64,000 nucleotides of DNA from Candidatus Acidiferrales bacterium (GCA_035934015.1 DASYYH010000026.1:1-64000), one strand, 5' to 3'. Counted from the stretch's first letter, positions 42,543 through 52,112 are shown. Program-made: numbers and translations. The notes: generated by a model not told the origin, from the letters alone.

Positions 42543-43651
42543 TGGTTCATGAGGCAGATGAATTGTCCTCCGCCCAGCGGATTATTGGGGTCTGCAATGG
42601 TGGCGGCGACGCGCCAGGATTGAATGCCGTCATCCGTGCGGTTGCGTGCACGGCCATCCGCGGCTATAACTGGCGCTTGATTGGCATTACAAACGGCTTC
42701 AATGGGCTGATTTGGCCGGAACAGTCCTTCGACCTGACCCTCGATAAGATCCGAGGCATTCTGCCGCGCGGCGGGACTATCCTAGGCACAACAAATCGTG
42801 GGAATCCCTTCGCTTTTCCCACCGAGACCGACGGCGTCACACTCACCTCGGATTTTTCCGCGCGTTGCATGGGAAATATGTCCAAAATGGGTATCGAGGC
42901 GATGATTGTCATCGGCGGTGACGGGACGCTGCACATTGCTCATGAATTTGAGAAACTCGGGATGAAAGTGGTGGGGGTCCCCAAGACGATTGACAATGAT
43001 ATCCGCGCCACGGAGGTCACGTTTGGTTTTGATACGGCGTTGCACGTTGCAACCGACGCGATCGATCGCCTGCACACGACTGCGGAAAGTCATCATCGGG
43101 TGATGGTGGTTGAAGTCATGGGACGCCAGACGGGTTGGATAGCTCTACACTCGGGAATTGCCGGAGGCGCCGACGCGATTCTGATTCCAGAGATACCATT
43201 TACAATCGAGACCGTATGCGAAGCGATTCGGCGCAGAGAAGAAGCAGGCCGGTCATTTTGCATTGTGGTAGTTGCGGAAGGCGCCATACTTCCTGAGCGC
43301 GATGCGTTCGGGAAGCCGTTTCCAAAATCGGCGGCAGGACAGGTTGGTAACGCAATCGGATATGCCATACGAGAATATCTTCATAGGGAGGTGCGTGTGA
43401 CCGTGTTGGGGCACGTTCAACGCGGCGGCTCGCCGAGTCCTTTTGATCGCATTCTGGCCTCGCGGTTTGGCGTGCATGCAGTGGACTTGGTTGCGCGAGG
43501 CGAATTCGGACGGATGGTTTGTTTACAAGCGGGGAAAATCCGCTCCGTGCTGCTGGAAGAAGCTATTGGTGCGCTGAAAATCGTCGACCCTGATAGCGAT
43601 GTGATTCGCACGGCTCGTGGTATCGGAATAACATTTGGAGACCGGCCCTGA
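42542..43651 (+). CDS. pfkA: 6-phosphofructokinase
   Basis: 369 aa. Phosphorylates fructose 6-phosphate in glycolysis. Motifs: GVCNGGGDAPGLNAVIRAV at the start, GGDGT at 125-129, PKTIDND at 147-153, MGRQTGWIALHSGIAGGAD, and QRGGSPSPFDRILASRFG. Gly in GGDGT is the residue found in ATP-using enzymes (PPi enzymes have Asp), while Lys in PKTIDND is the residue typical of the PPi clade; this mixed pair occurs in ATP-dependent group III members. The GTG start lacks a Shine-Dalgarno. Overlaps the next gene by 1 nt. Confidence 0.95.
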   Translation: MVHEADELSSAQRIIGVCNGGGDAPGLNAVIRAVACTAIRGYNWRLIGITNGFNGLIWPEQSFDLTLDKIRGILPRGGTILGTTNRGNPFAFPTETDGVTLTSDFSARCMGNMSKMGIEAMIVIGGDGTLHIAHEFEKLGMKVVGVPKTIDNDIRATEVTFGFDTALHVATDAIDRLHTTAESHHRVMVVEVMGRQTGWIALHSGIAGGADAILIPEIPFTIETVCEAIRRREEAGRSFCIVVVAEGAILPERDAFGKPFPKSAAGQVGNAIGYAIREYLHREVRVTVLGHVQRGGSPSPFDRILASRFGVHAVDLVARGEFGRMVCLQAGKIRSVLLEEAIGALKIVDPDSDVIRTARGIGITFGDRP

Positions 43652-44634
43652 TGAGAAGAATTTTTGTGGTCGCGTTGGTTGTAGGATCGCTCATTGCGGT
43701 GAGCATTCGTGTGTACCGGATGCATCGGCCGCTGCCTATGGCCGAAGCCTATGCCGGGTCGCAGGGCGTAACGGTCTGGAATAGCACCGCGGAAGTCCGA
43801 ACACCGATTACGACGCTGGCCTACGGGCAGCCGGTACAAATCGCCCAGCGCAATGGGAACATGGAGCTGATTGAGACAACGACGAAGATTCGGGGTTGGG
43901 TTTCGGCAGATTCTTTGCTGGATGCATCGGTGTGGCACGAAGAATCTCAGCTGAGTGAAATGACGAAAGTGATGCCCATTCAAGCCCGCGGTTTCACTCG
44001 CGTGCCAAGCAATTTACACACACGCGCCGGCCGTCACGAACCGGTAATTGCCGAAGCGCTCGCTCAGACTCCCGTATTGCTCTTGGAGAGGAAGGTTGTG
44101 CCGCATGACGGCGCAAAGTCCGCTGAGAGCGGCGCGGGGCAGAACGAGAATGCAGAGGATTGGTGGCTGGTTCGCGCACAACTGAGAAATGTGGGCGAGG
44201 TTTCCGGTTGGGTGCTTGGGCGATTTGTGGATCCTGATTTGCCGAGCCCGCTCGCGGGCTATCAAAGCTCCGAGAGCATGAAAATCGTCTCCTGGTATGA
44301 AATCAACAAGGTGGCGAATTCCTCAGGTGGAGTGAAGTCGGAATTTCTCGTGACGGGATCACGCGATGGAGACGGGCGTCCGTGTGACTTCACGTTGTTG
44401 CGCGTCTATACGTGGAGCGATTCGCGACAACGCTATGAGACCGCATTTGTCGAGGGAGGGATCTGCGGGAATTTGCCCGTGCAGGTTACGCCAGCGCGAA
44501 TCTCTGGCGGTGACGCGTATTTTCGTTTTCAAAATAGAAGCGCAGATGGTGTGCAAATGCTCCAATACAGAATGCGGTCGACGACCGTGCGGCGCATTGA
44601 TCGCACCGGCACGACCCAGGAATCAAGACGCTGA
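43651..44634 (+). CDS. Membrane-anchored protein with bacterial SH3-like domains
   Basis: 327 aa. N-terminal anchor or signal (IFVVALVVGSLIAVSI), then two SH3b-like repeats (residues about 37-90, VTVWNSTAEVRTPITTLAYG...GWVSADSLL, and about 115-185, TRVPSNLHTRAGRHEPVIAEAL...GWVLGRFV), then a beta-rich domain of unknown type. Likely periplasmic, binding wall or protein ligands. Start codon overlaps the pfkA stop (TGATG). Confidence 0.75.
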   Translation: MRRIFVVALVVGSLIAVSIRVYRMHRPLPMAEAYAGSQGVTVWNSTAEVRTPITTLAYGQPVQIAQRNGNMELIETTTKIRGWVSADSLLDASVWHEESQLSEMTKVMPIQARGFTRVPSNLHTRAGRHEPVIAEALAQTPVLLLERKVVPHDGAKSAESGAGQNENAEDWWLVRAQLRNVGEVSGWVLGRFVDPDLPSPLAGYQSSESMKIVSWYEINKVANSSGGVKSEFLVTGSRDGDGRPCDFTLLRVYTWSDSRQRYETAFVEGGICGNLPVQVTPARISGGDAYFRFQNRSADGVQMLQYRMRSTTVRRIDRTGTTQESRR

Positions 44635-44642
44635 AAGGAGTT

Positions 44643-45644
44643 TTGGAAATCCGGCGAAGAACGCTTGGCAGGAGCGTGTCGATCCATGACGTATCCATCC
44701 GCATTCTCGCGGCTGCTCTATTAATTTCTGTTGTCTGTTCGACTGTTTCCTGTTCGCATCCACAGACTGCGGCCCAGAGTCCTCCGCCCCCAATCTTTCA
44801 ATATCTTGGACAATGGGGCACACCGGGCACTGAGCCAGGCCAGTTCCAAAATCCACGGACATTCAGCGTCGACGCAGTGGGAAATGTTTACGTCGCGGAT
44901 GATGGCAACCCTGCTCAAATTGAGAAATTCGACGCTATGGGCCACCCATTGCTGACATTCGGTGTTACGGGAGTGCAGAACGATTGGGACATTGCCGTCG
45001 ACTCAGGGCAAGCGATCTTTCTCGTAGACGTTTCCCACGCGCAGATTCACATTTACACACCCGAAGGAGAAATCTTCCACACGCTATTTTTTCGTTATCG
45101 ACCCGAGTTCAACGATCCGACGAGCATTGCGATCGAATCGGGCGGCGATTTCTATCTTGCAGATTCTGAAACGGGACGGGTCGCTCTTCTGAATCCGCGC
45201 GGCCGCACTCTCGAAGCTTGGCGTAAACCGGCGGATATGCCCGCCAAGACGTGGACACCATCTCGAATTCGCCTCGGCATGGACGGCGATTTGTATGTTG
45301 CCGATCCGACGGGCCAAAAGATCGACAAGCTATCTGGCAATGGCCATTACGTGGCTTCCTGGGATTTTCCTTTTAGTGACTCGAAGGGCACACGCGACAC
45401 GCCCCGTGCATGCGGACTTGCTGTGTTTCAGAATCTGGTAGCGGCATCGGATCTCACCAAACGATTGCTGAGCGTTTGGACATTGGACGGCCAGCAAGAA
45501 TTGAGCGTGGATTTTTCGCGACATCCGGAATGGGGACAAAATGCCGCACCGGCAGACATCGCATTTACCCCCAAAGGCGAGCTCCTGGTTCTTGACCAGC
45601 CGGACATGCGCGTGTTGCGATTTAAGATGAACATTTCCGAATGA
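44643..45644 (+). CDS. Exported six-bladed beta-propeller (NHL-like) protein
   Basis: 333 aa. Signal-like N-terminus with hydrophobic ILAAALLISVVCSTVSC, compatible with a lipoprotein (the lipobox is not perfect). TTG at 44643 follows AAAGGAG very closely; the GTG at 44676 is an alternative. NHL-type blades are visible: PGQFQNPRTFSVDAVGNVYV, NDPTSIAIESGGDFYLAD, WTPSRIRLGMDGDLYVAD and a last AFTPKGELLVLD. Probably a periplasmic binding or scaffold protein. The following gene begins 35 bp later. Confidence 0.8.
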   Translation: MEIRRRTLGRSVSIHDVSIRILAAALLISVVCSTVSCSHPQTAAQSPPPPIFQYLGQWGTPGTEPGQFQNPRTFSVDAVGNVYVADDGNPAQIEKFDAMGHPLLTFGVTGVQNDWDIAVDSGQAIFLVDVSHAQIHIYTPEGEIFHTLFFRYRPEFNDPTSIAIESGGDFYLADSETGRVALLNPRGRTLEAWRKPADMPAKTWTPSRIRLGMDGDLYVADPTGQKIDKLSGNGHYVASWDFPFSDSKGTRDTPRACGLAVFQNLVAASDLTKRLLSVWTLDGQQELSVDFSRHPEWGQNAAPADIAFTPKGELLVLDQPDMRVLRFKMNISE

Positions 45645-45679
45645 CCGATGCATTTGAACGCGGCTAGTTCCGCAGAGGT

Positions 45680-46678
45680 GTGACCGTGCCCTTGCTCTTG
45701 ACTGAAACGGATGTTCGATCGTTGCTGACGATGTCGATTGCGCTGGAGGCGGTCGAAACAGCGTTCCGAAGGCTGGCGGATGCTACCGCGCAAGTTCATC
45801 CGCGACGACGACTGCACTTGGAAGGATTCTCATATCTCCACTACATGGCCGCCGCGGACGGAGCGGGTGGGTATGAAGGCCTGAAAATCTATACGAGTTC
45901 GCGCGATGGGCTGCGATTTCTCATTCCCCTTTTCCGTGCGAAGACCGGTGAGCTACTGGCGTTTATCGAAGCAGACTTTCTTGGCCAGATGCGCACCGGC
46001 GCGGCGAGCGGAGTAGCAACGAAATACCTTGCGCACGAGGATTCCCGTACGGTTGGCATCATCGGCACCGGGCTGCAAGCACGAACACAACTCGAAGCGG
46101 TGACCACGGTGCGCGGAGCGGAACGAATCCTTGTGTTTGGACGCGATCCAGGCAGGCGCGAGCGATTTGCAGGCGAAATGACGGCCAAGCTCGGAGTGAG
46201 GGTGGAAGCAGCGGCAACCGCAGAAGCTGTTGTTCGTGAAGCTGGCATCTTGATCACGTCGACGACATCTTCCACTCCAGTCGTTGAAGGCCGGTGGCTC
46301 CAACCGGGGGCGCACATCAACGCCATCGGTGCGAACTTCCCGCAAAAGCGCGAGCTGGACGCATCCGCTATTGACCGCGCGAATGTGATTTTCGTAGACT
46401 CGCGCGAGCAGGCCGAGATGGAAGCTGGCGATTTGATCCAGTCGTTTGCAGGAACACCGAGCCACTGGGAAACTGTGAAAGAGCTATCCGATTTAGTTGC
46501 GGGACGAACGACGGGACGCGCATCGCGGGAACAAATCACGCTATTCAAGTCGAGCGGAATTGCGATTGAAGATGTCGTGACCGCCGGGAAAGTCTACGAG
46601 CTAGCGTTGAAGAGAGGGGTGGGGCGGGAAGTGCCGTTCTGGCGAGACGAGGGGGCGCGGGAGCGGACGGCTTCTTAA
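45680..46678 (+). CDS. Ornithine cyclodeaminase / mu-crystallin family protein
   Basis: 332 aa. NAD(P)-binding core GIIGTGLQARTQLEAV near residue 128, upstream substrate motif GAASGVATKYLA, and DSREQAEMEAGDL near 250. Members catalyse cyclising deamination or imine/amino-acid redox; the precise substrate cannot be told. GTG start. The 3' end overlaps the converging anti-sigma gene by 4 nt. Confidence 0.9.
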   Translation: MTVPLLLTETDVRSLLTMSIALEAVETAFRRLADATAQVHPRRRLHLEGFSYLHYMAAADGAGGYEGLKIYTSSRDGLRFLIPLFRAKTGELLAFIEADFLGQMRTGAASGVATKYLAHEDSRTVGIIGTGLQARTQLEAVTTVRGAERILVFGRDPGRRERFAGEMTAKLGVRVEAAATAEAVVREAGILITSTTSSTPVVEGRWLQPGAHINAIGANFPQKRELDASAIDRANVIFVDSREQAEMEAGDLIQSFAGTPSHWETVKELSDLVAGRTTGRASREQITLFKSSGIAIEDVVTAGKVYELALKRGVGREVPFWRDEGARERTAS

Positions 46679-46914
46679 TTTTTGGGGCGGTGCAAGCGCT
46701 TCAAGAGTGCGTCGTGCAGACGCGTGCGAACATCCTCGGAAAGTGGCAGCGGCTCAGAATTGCAGAAAATCTGGATCGTTTTCTTGGTTGTGTCAACCAG
46801 CAGGTGGCAATCCTCGCAGTGCTCGAGATGGACCTCAAGCGATTGTTTTAGATTCTGGTCGAGCGCGTCATCCAAATAGTTGGAAAGTTCACGTACTACA
46901 TTTTTACAGTTCAT
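46675..46914 (-). CDS. Zinc-binding anti-sigma factor
   Basis: 79 aa. ZAS motif H-x3-C-x2-C visible as HLEHCEDC near residue 29. Short cytoplasmic form without a membrane helix, as in redox- or metal-sensing anti-sigma factors. Start overlaps the sigma stop (ATGA), so it is co-translated with its sigma factor. Confidence 0.88.
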   Translation of the reverse strand: MNCKNVVRELSNYLDDALDQNLKQSLEVHLEHCEDCHLLVDTTKKTIQIFCNSEPLPLSEDVRTRLHDALLKRLHRPKN

Positions 46915-47558
46915 TGGGGCACACCTCGTTGAAAATAACGATTCAGTTTCTCGCGCAGCTTCAGGCGAGACCTGAGCAGGCGCGACTTAACTGCTGGGAT
47001 GGAAATGCCCAAAACTTCCGCAGTTTCCTCGGTGGAAAGTTCGTCAATATCGCGCAATTGGAAAACGGTCCGGAAAGGAGGGTCGAGTTCGCCGATCACG
47101 CGGGCGAGAATCTCTGCCAGCTCTCGCTGGGTATACCGCTCCTCGGGTGAAGGTCCCCAATCCTCGATCTCGCGCGGCATTACGCTGTCTTCGGTTTTAA
47201 CTTCCTCGTCGAGTGAGATGTCCTTATTGTGGCGCTTGCGCAGCTTCATCAACGCCTGGTTCACCGCAATACGCACGAGCCAGGTGTAAAAACGCGAGTT
47301 GCCCTGGAATTCGGCGAGGTGCTCAAATGCCTTCAGAAACGCTTCTTGTGTGACATCCTGTGCGTCTTCCGTGTTTTGGGTGATGTGCTGGGCGAGGCGA
47401 AAAATCTTGCGCTCATAGCGCGTCACCAGCGATTCAAACGCGTTTACATCGCCGGCTCTCGCTGCGGCGACAAGAACAGATTCGTTATCGGCCAGACTGG
47501 CTTGGGGATCAGTGGACTTAGCCCGCGCGGGTTCCACGCTTTTTCCGTTTGGCATCAT
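46911..47558 (-). CDS. ECF RNA polymerase sigma factor
   Basis: About 215 aa, sigma-70 regions 2 and 4 only. Region 2: FESLVTRYERKIFRLAQHI, DAQDVTQEAFLKAFEHL and FYTWLVRIAVNQAL. Region 4: PPFRTVFQLRDIDELSTEE and a recognition helix GISIPAVKSRLLRSRLKLRE. Start chosen at the ATG at 47558 (a TTG at 47576 and a second ATG at 47555 are possible; no Shine-Dalgarno for any). Paired with the anti-sigma gene. Confidence 0.92.
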   Translation of the reverse strand: MMPNGKSVEPARAKSTDPQASLADNESVLVAAARAGDVNAFESLVTRYERKIFRLAQHITQNTEDAQDVTQEAFLKAFEHLAEFQGNSRFYTWLVRIAVNQALMKLRKRHNKDISLDEEVKTEDSVMPREIEDWGPSPEERYTQRELAEILARVIGELDPPFRTVFQLRDIDELSTEETAEVLGISIPAVKSRLLRSRLKLREKLNRYFQRGVPQ

Positions 47559-47775
47559 ATATGGGTACGGGACCAATAAAGCCTAGCACAAACGCACGCT
47601 GTGCTATCCTCCAGAGCCGCCTTTCATTTGACGTTTGTAAGGCTGGCAGGATGCAAACTTCTTAGCTGCAGAGCCTGATTTCTCGCAGAAAATGACCTGC
47701 ACTGGGCTGCTTGACGTTCGTTTTGCTGACGGATAAAGTCAACGAGACTGGTATTTTGAAGAGAAAGAATAGGGA

Positions 47776-48585
47776 ATGACAAGGGAACAGGATAGAGACA
47801 CGAAGCAGCTTGTGAAGTATTGCGTCGATGGTGGCCTCGCCATCGTCGAGCTGGACGACCCCCCGGCGAACACCTACAGCTACGAAATGATGTGCCAGTT
47901 CGACGCGGTGATTCTACGGGCGCGCATGGACGAAAACGTTCATGTTTTACTGCTGCGCGGAGCAGGGGAAAAGTTTTTTTCCGCTGGGGCAAGTATTCCT
48001 ATGCTCGCGAAGGCTGATCCACAATTCAAATATTATTTTTGCTTGCATGCGAATGAAACGCTGTGCCGATTGGAACAAACGCCAAAAATCGTGATCGCCG
48101 CGCTTAACGGTCATACAGTCGGTGGCGGGCTCGAGATTGCATTGGCATGCGATATTCGTATCGGGAAGAAAGAAGGAGGCAAGATTGGCTTGCCCGAGGT
48201 CAATTTGGGCGTCCTTCCCGGCACGGGCGGAACACAGCGACTCGCTCGGGTTGTTGGCCGGGCTCGCGCCTTTGAAATGATGGCCACGGGCCGCACGTTC
48301 AGTTTCGAGGAGGCATTGGAAATTGGGCTTGTTCATCATGTGTACGAACGCGAGAAATTCTGGGACGCCGTGATGACGTACGCACGGCAGTTCTGCCCTC
48401 CGAATAAAGCATCGAACGCGGTGGGACGGATCAAACGTGCTGTGGTGACCGGAGCTGAGGTTGGTTTTGGTGAAGCGCTGGCCCTTGAGCGCGAATTGCA
48501 GCAGCTTCTTTTTACGAGTGTGGACGCAAAAGAAGGAATTGATGCGTATGTCGAGAAGCGGCAGCCCAAATTCAAAGGGAAGTAA
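47776..48585 (+). CDS. Enoyl-CoA hydratase / isomerase
   Basis: 269 aa crotonase. Both catalytic glutamates are visible, in GGGLEIALACDI and in LPEVNLGVLPGTGGTQRL, with the oxyanion-hole segment FFSAGASIPMLAKA. AGGGA before the ATG. Expected to hydrate 2-enoyl-CoA in fatty or aromatic acid degradation. First gene of the acyl-CoA cluster, 86 bp before the DNA glycosylase gene. Confidence 0.92.
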   Translation: MTREQDRDTKQLVKYCVDGGLAIVELDDPPANTYSYEMMCQFDAVILRARMDENVHVLLLRGAGEKFFSAGASIPMLAKADPQFKYYFCLHANETLCRLEQTPKIVIAALNGHTVGGGLEIALACDIRIGKKEGGKIGLPEVNLGVLPGTGGTQRLARVVGRARAFEMMATGRTFSFEEALEIGLVHHVYEREKFWDAVMTYARQFCPPNKASNAVGRIKRAVVTGAEVGFGEALALERELQQLLFTSVDAKEGIDAYVEKRQPKFKGK

Positions 48586-48671
48586 CGCGGCGCGAGCAAG
48601 CATTACGGGTAAAATGAGGGGTGCGCATGAAATGGGGGAATCAAGCTTGACGACAGAGATTGCTGGAAACG

Positions 48672-49181
48672 ATGCGAACGCTGCCTGATCATCTTCGCCG
48701 CGGAATGAGACTGGTAATTGTGGGATGTAACCCAGGAGAACGCTCGGCTCGCGTAGGACATTACTATGCCGGCCGGGGGAATGAGTTCTGGCCGCTCTTG
48801 TATGATTCCGGCGTCATTCCGGAACCTCTCACCTACAACGATGACCGGCGCGTGGTTGAGTTCGGGATCGGCCTGACGGATCTTGTCAAGCGGCCATCTA
48901 AGGGAATTGAAGATATTGCGCGCGAGGAGTTCTCCGAAGGCCGCGTTCTGTTAGCGCAGAAGCTCGAGGAGTTTCGGCCGCAGCTTGTTGCTTTCAATGG
49001 GAAATTAGTTTACGAAAAATTTGCGGGGCGGCGCTGTTTCCTCGGACTGCAGAAGGAAAAGCTTTACGGAGCCACCGTTTTCGTTCTGCCTTCGACCAGT
49101 GCGAAGAATGCAAAAGGCCGCAGCGTGAAGATGCGTCATTTTAAGCAGCTTGCCAAAGTGCTGAATCGGATTCGGACCTGA
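48672..49181 (+). CDS. Mug/TDG-type mismatch uracil-DNA glycosylase
   Basis: 169 aa. The active-site motif reads VGCNPGERSARVGHYYAGRGNEFWPLL split across residues about 18-46 (family form GINPG...GHHFA...FW), keeping the catalytic Asn. A second motif LPSTSAKNAKG near the end matches the (M/L)PSSSA loop that holds the flipped base. Excises uracil or thymine from G mismatches. ATG at 48672; a TTG at 48660 is possible. Unrelated in function to its acyl-CoA neighbours. Confidence 0.88.
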   Translation: MRTLPDHLRRGMRLVIVGCNPGERSARVGHYYAGRGNEFWPLLYDSGVIPEPLTYNDDRRVVEFGIGLTDLVKRPSKGIEDIAREEFSEGRVLLAQKLEEFRPQLVAFNGKLVYEKFAGRRCFLGLQKEKLYGATVFVLPSTSAKNAKGRSVKMRHFKQLAKVLNRIRT

Positions 49182-49252
49182 CAAAGAATGCGAATGCAAG
49201 AACCATTGCGCACGAGCCAGCTGACGGCGCCGGAAAGAATAGTGGAATAGCG

Positions 49253-50047
49253 TTGCCATCCATGGGAGAAACAAATGTCGCCGCGCGGAAATATACGGCC
49301 GGCGAATTAATGGTTGTAGCCGCAGCGAGAGAAATCGCCAACAAGGAATTGGTGTTCGTTGGCATGCGGCTTCCGCTGCTCTCTTTTCTGATTGCGAAGC
49401 TCACGCATGCGCCGCAGGCGGTTGGCCTCTATGAGAACGGCGTAATTCGCGAGACTCCCTCGCCGGAGATGCTCTACACAATGGGTGATCCGCCGAACCT
49501 TCGAGGAGCTACACTTTGCGGACAGATGATCGACGTGATGTCGTTTCTGCAGCAGGGGCGCGTCAATGTCGGCTTTCTCGGGGCGGCAGAAGTCGACCGG
49601 TTCGGCAATCTGAATTCGACATGGGGACGACGGGCCGGTGTGGCTGTGCGCTTGCCGGGTTCCGGTGGTGCGTGCGATATCGCGTGCCTTTCGCAACGCA
49701 CCGTGGTGTTGCTCGCGCACGAAAGGCACCGGCTTGCGGAGCGCGTGAGCTATGTGACTTCGCCGGGATTTGGCACCGGTGATCGCTGGCGGCGCGAACA
49801 TGGCTTGCCGCACAAGTCGGGCCCCTCGGCAATCATCACGACGCGAGGGGTACTGCGTTTTGGTCCAGACGGCGAAGCGTATCTCGCCTCTGTTCATCCC
49901 GGTGTGCCTGTTGAAGAAGTCCTGGCAAGTACTTCATGGACATTGCGAGTGGCGGAGCACCTGGACGAAACGGCCCCGCCTTCCGCTGCGGAGCTTCGCG
50001 CGATGCGCGATCTCGATCCAAAAGGATTCTGGACTGGCCGGCAATGA
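49253..50047 (+). CDS. CoA-transferase, beta-type subunit
   Basis: 264 aa, family I CoA-transferase (glutaconate CoA-transferase B-like). Segments YTAGELMVVAAAREIANKE, the GVIRETPSPEM region, and LGAAEVDRFGNLNSTWG are typical of the subunit. TTG at 49253 or ATG at 49262. The alpha-type partner is not adjacent but at 50819, with a crotonase gene between them, an arrangement suggesting that all three act on one pathway. Confidence 0.87.
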   Translation: MPSMGETNVAARKYTAGELMVVAAAREIANKELVFVGMRLPLLSFLIAKLTHAPQAVGLYENGVIRETPSPEMLYTMGDPPNLRGATLCGQMIDVMSFLQQGRVNVGFLGAAEVDRFGNLNSTWGRRAGVAVRLPGSGGACDIACLSQRTVVLLAHERHRLAERVSYVTSPGFGTGDRWRREHGLPHKSGPSAIITTRGVLRFGPDGEAYLASVHPGVPVEEVLASTSWTLRVAEHLDETAPPSAAELRAMRDLDPKGFWTGRQ

Positions 50048-50811
50048 TCGCATACAAGAACATTCAAATACACAACGGTGATCGCCTCGCGCGCATTGTT
50101 CTGAACCGTCCTCCGCTTAACGTAATGAATATCGCGATGATGCGTGAAATCGGCTGGGCGATCGATGAGCTTGCGTCGCAGATTGATTTCCTGGCCTTTG
50201 AAGGATCAGGAGTCAAGGCATTTTCGGCAGGTGCAGATGCCAGCGATCACAAAACTGAGCGAGTCGCGGAAATGTTGCAGACATTTCACGCGATATTCCG
50301 CAAGCTTTGGAAAAGCCCAGTCGTGACCATCGCCGCAGTGCACGGGCATTGTCTGGGAGGCGGTTTCGAGCTGGCGACGTTTTGCGATTTCTTGATTGCC
50401 GAGGAATCCGCAAGATTTGGCCAACCGGAGATTAAGCTGGGATGTTTTCCGCCTGTGGCAACAGTTACTTTGCCTCAGATTGCCGGCATGCGTGTCGCGA
50501 CCGACTTAATATTGAGCGGTCGGACGATTTCGGCAAGCGAAGCTCAGCAGCTTGGGCTCGTTTCGCGGGTTGTCCCAGAGGGTGCGTTGGATGGCGCGGT
50601 GAGAACGCTTGTAAATGACTTACGCGCATTGAGTCCGCGAGTACTGGGTATGGCGCGGCGTGCGCTCTGGGATGCAGCAGGATTCGATTTTGATCGCAGG
50701 CTGAAGGCCGTTGAGGATTTTTATTTGGGAGAGCTGATGAAGACCGAAGACGCGCAGGAGGGAATCCGAGCGTTTCTCGAAAAACGCGATCCCGCTTGGC
50801 ACGGACGGTAA
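50044..50811 (+). CDS. Enoyl-CoA hydratase, dienoyl-CoA hydratase-like
   Basis: 255 aa crotonase. ATG at 50044 overlaps the upstream stop (ATGA). Catalytic Glu residues in GGGFELATFCDF and GQPEIKLGCFPPVA are present; the CFPPVATVTLP loop replaces the usual PGxGGTQRL and, with LNRPPLNVMNIAMM, resembles cyclohexa-1,5-dienecarbonyl-CoA hydratases. That would fit an aromatic-ring degradation route, but no ring-reducing enzyme is in the window, so the substrate is an inference. Confidence 0.85.
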   Translation: MIAYKNIQIHNGDRLARIVLNRPPLNVMNIAMMREIGWAIDELASQIDFLAFEGSGVKAFSAGADASDHKTERVAEMLQTFHAIFRKLWKSPVVTIAAVHGHCLGGGFELATFCDFLIAEESARFGQPEIKLGCFPPVATVTLPQIAGMRVATDLILSGRTISASEAQQLGLVSRVVPEGALDGAVRTLVNDLRALSPRVLGMARRALWDAAGFDFDRRLKAVEDFYLGELMKTEDAQEGIRAFLEKRDPAWHGR

Positions 50812-50818
50812 GTTCAGA

Positions 50819-51742
50819 ATGGGTGCAGAGTCAAAAGTCGTCAGCATGAGAGAAGCCATTGGGCGCCATGTACCTTCAGGCTCGATGGTGTTAATGGGCG
50901 CGCAGCTTGAGCCTATGATTCCGTTTTCGGCGGGGCACGAACTGATTCGCCAGGGCCGGCGCGATTTGACGCTCGTGGGGCCGATTTCCGACATTCTGTT
51001 TGACCAGTTGATAGGCGCGGGCTGTGTTGAGCGAGTGATGGCTGCGTGGGTTGGCAATGTGTCTGAAGGGACCGGCTATTGCTTCCGGCGTGCGGTCGAA
51101 GCGCAAATTCCGAGGCGGATTGATGTAGTCGATTATTCGAATTTCACACTGGCGCTCGCTCTTCATGCAGGCGCCTTGGGCATACCGTTTATGCCTACGT
51201 ATTCGACGCTCGGGAGCGATCTCCTTAAGAAGAATGGCAACCTGCGTGAATTCTCCTCGCCCGTCAGCGAGGAAAAACTCATTGCGGTGCGAGCGCTTCG
51301 CCCCGACGTTGCGATCATTCAAGTCCAGAAAGCGGATCCACAAGGGAATGCGCATATCTGGGGCAGCCTCGGCGTGGCCATCGACGGCGCGCGAGCGGCG
51401 AGGAGCGTGATGGTGGTTGCGGAAGAGATTGTCGCGCCGGAGGTGATTGCGTCCGACCCCAATCGTACACTCATTCCCGGCTTTCTCGTTTCTGCCGTGG
51501 TGCATGAGCCGGGCGGCGCGCATCCTTCGCCTGTGCAGGGTCACTATGGTCGCGATCACAGATTCTTCGCCGAGTATCATGACGAGACGCGTGAATTGGC
51601 TGAATTCGAGCGCTGGCTTGAGAAATGGGTATTGAGCGCGCCGGATCGCCGGGCATACCTTGATAAGCTCGGCGCGGCACGGACTTTTTCGCTTGCGGTG
51701 CGAGAGCATGCGTCCTCGGTGCCCGCTGACTTTGGCGTTTGA
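50819..51742 (+). CDS. CoA-transferase, alpha-type subunit
   Basis: 307 aa. Glutaconate CoA-transferase A-like: GSMVLMGAQLEPMIPFSAGHELI, RRDLTLVGPISDILFDQLIG, and ADPQGNAHIWG. Partner of the beta-type subunit at 49253. 7 bp after the crotonase gene, so the same operon. The donor/acceptor acid is unknown. Confidence 0.87.
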   Translation: MGAESKVVSMREAIGRHVPSGSMVLMGAQLEPMIPFSAGHELIRQGRRDLTLVGPISDILFDQLIGAGCVERVMAAWVGNVSEGTGYCFRRAVEAQIPRRIDVVDYSNFTLALALHAGALGIPFMPTYSTLGSDLLKKNGNLREFSSPVSEEKLIAVRALRPDVAIIQVQKADPQGNAHIWGSLGVAIDGARAARSVMVVAEEIVAPEVIASDPNRTLIPGFLVSAVVHEPGGAHPSPVQGHYGRDHRFFAEYHDETRELAEFERWLEKWVLSAPDRRAYLDKLGAARTFSLAVREHASSVPADFGV

Positions 51743-51773
51743 TTTTGATCTTGCTTTTGAATGAAGGATGACC

Positions 51774-52112
51774 ATGCCAGAAGATTTGTTTGCAAATATC
51801 GAAGTCGGCCCCCACGAGGTGAGGCAATCACTGGATCGCGGCGAAAAGGTTTTGTTCGTCGACGTGCGCGAGCCCTGGGAGCATCAGCTTTGCCACATCG
51901 AGGGATCGCAGCTAATCCCCCTAGGGCAGATCGCCGCCAATCTCCACGCCTTCGAGAATGCCCAAAATGTCGTAGTCTTTTGTCACAGTGGGCGGCGAAG
52001 TCTCGATGCAGCTGCGTGGCTGCGTTCACAGGGAGTTTCGAGCGCACGTTCCATGGCAGGCGGAATCGACCGGTGGTCTCGCGAAATCGACTCCAGCGTG
52101 CCGCGCTACTGA
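51774..52112 (+). CDS. Rhodanese-like sulfurtransferase
   Basis: 112 aa single-domain rhodanese. ATG at 51774 with GAAGG 6 nt upstream. Structure motif VLFVDVREPWEHQLCHIEGS and active-site loop FCHSGRRS with the catalytic Cys near residue 70. Transfers sulfane sulfur. The next gene, a Sec-containing ArsC/Spx-fold protein, starts 13 bp later, so the two redox proteins are transcribed together. Confidence 0.93.
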   Translation: MPEDLFANIEVGPHEVRQSLDRGEKVLFVDVREPWEHQLCHIEGSQLIPLGQIAANLHAFENAQNVVVFCHSGRRSLDAAAWLRSQGVSSARSMAGGIDRWSREIDSSVPRY

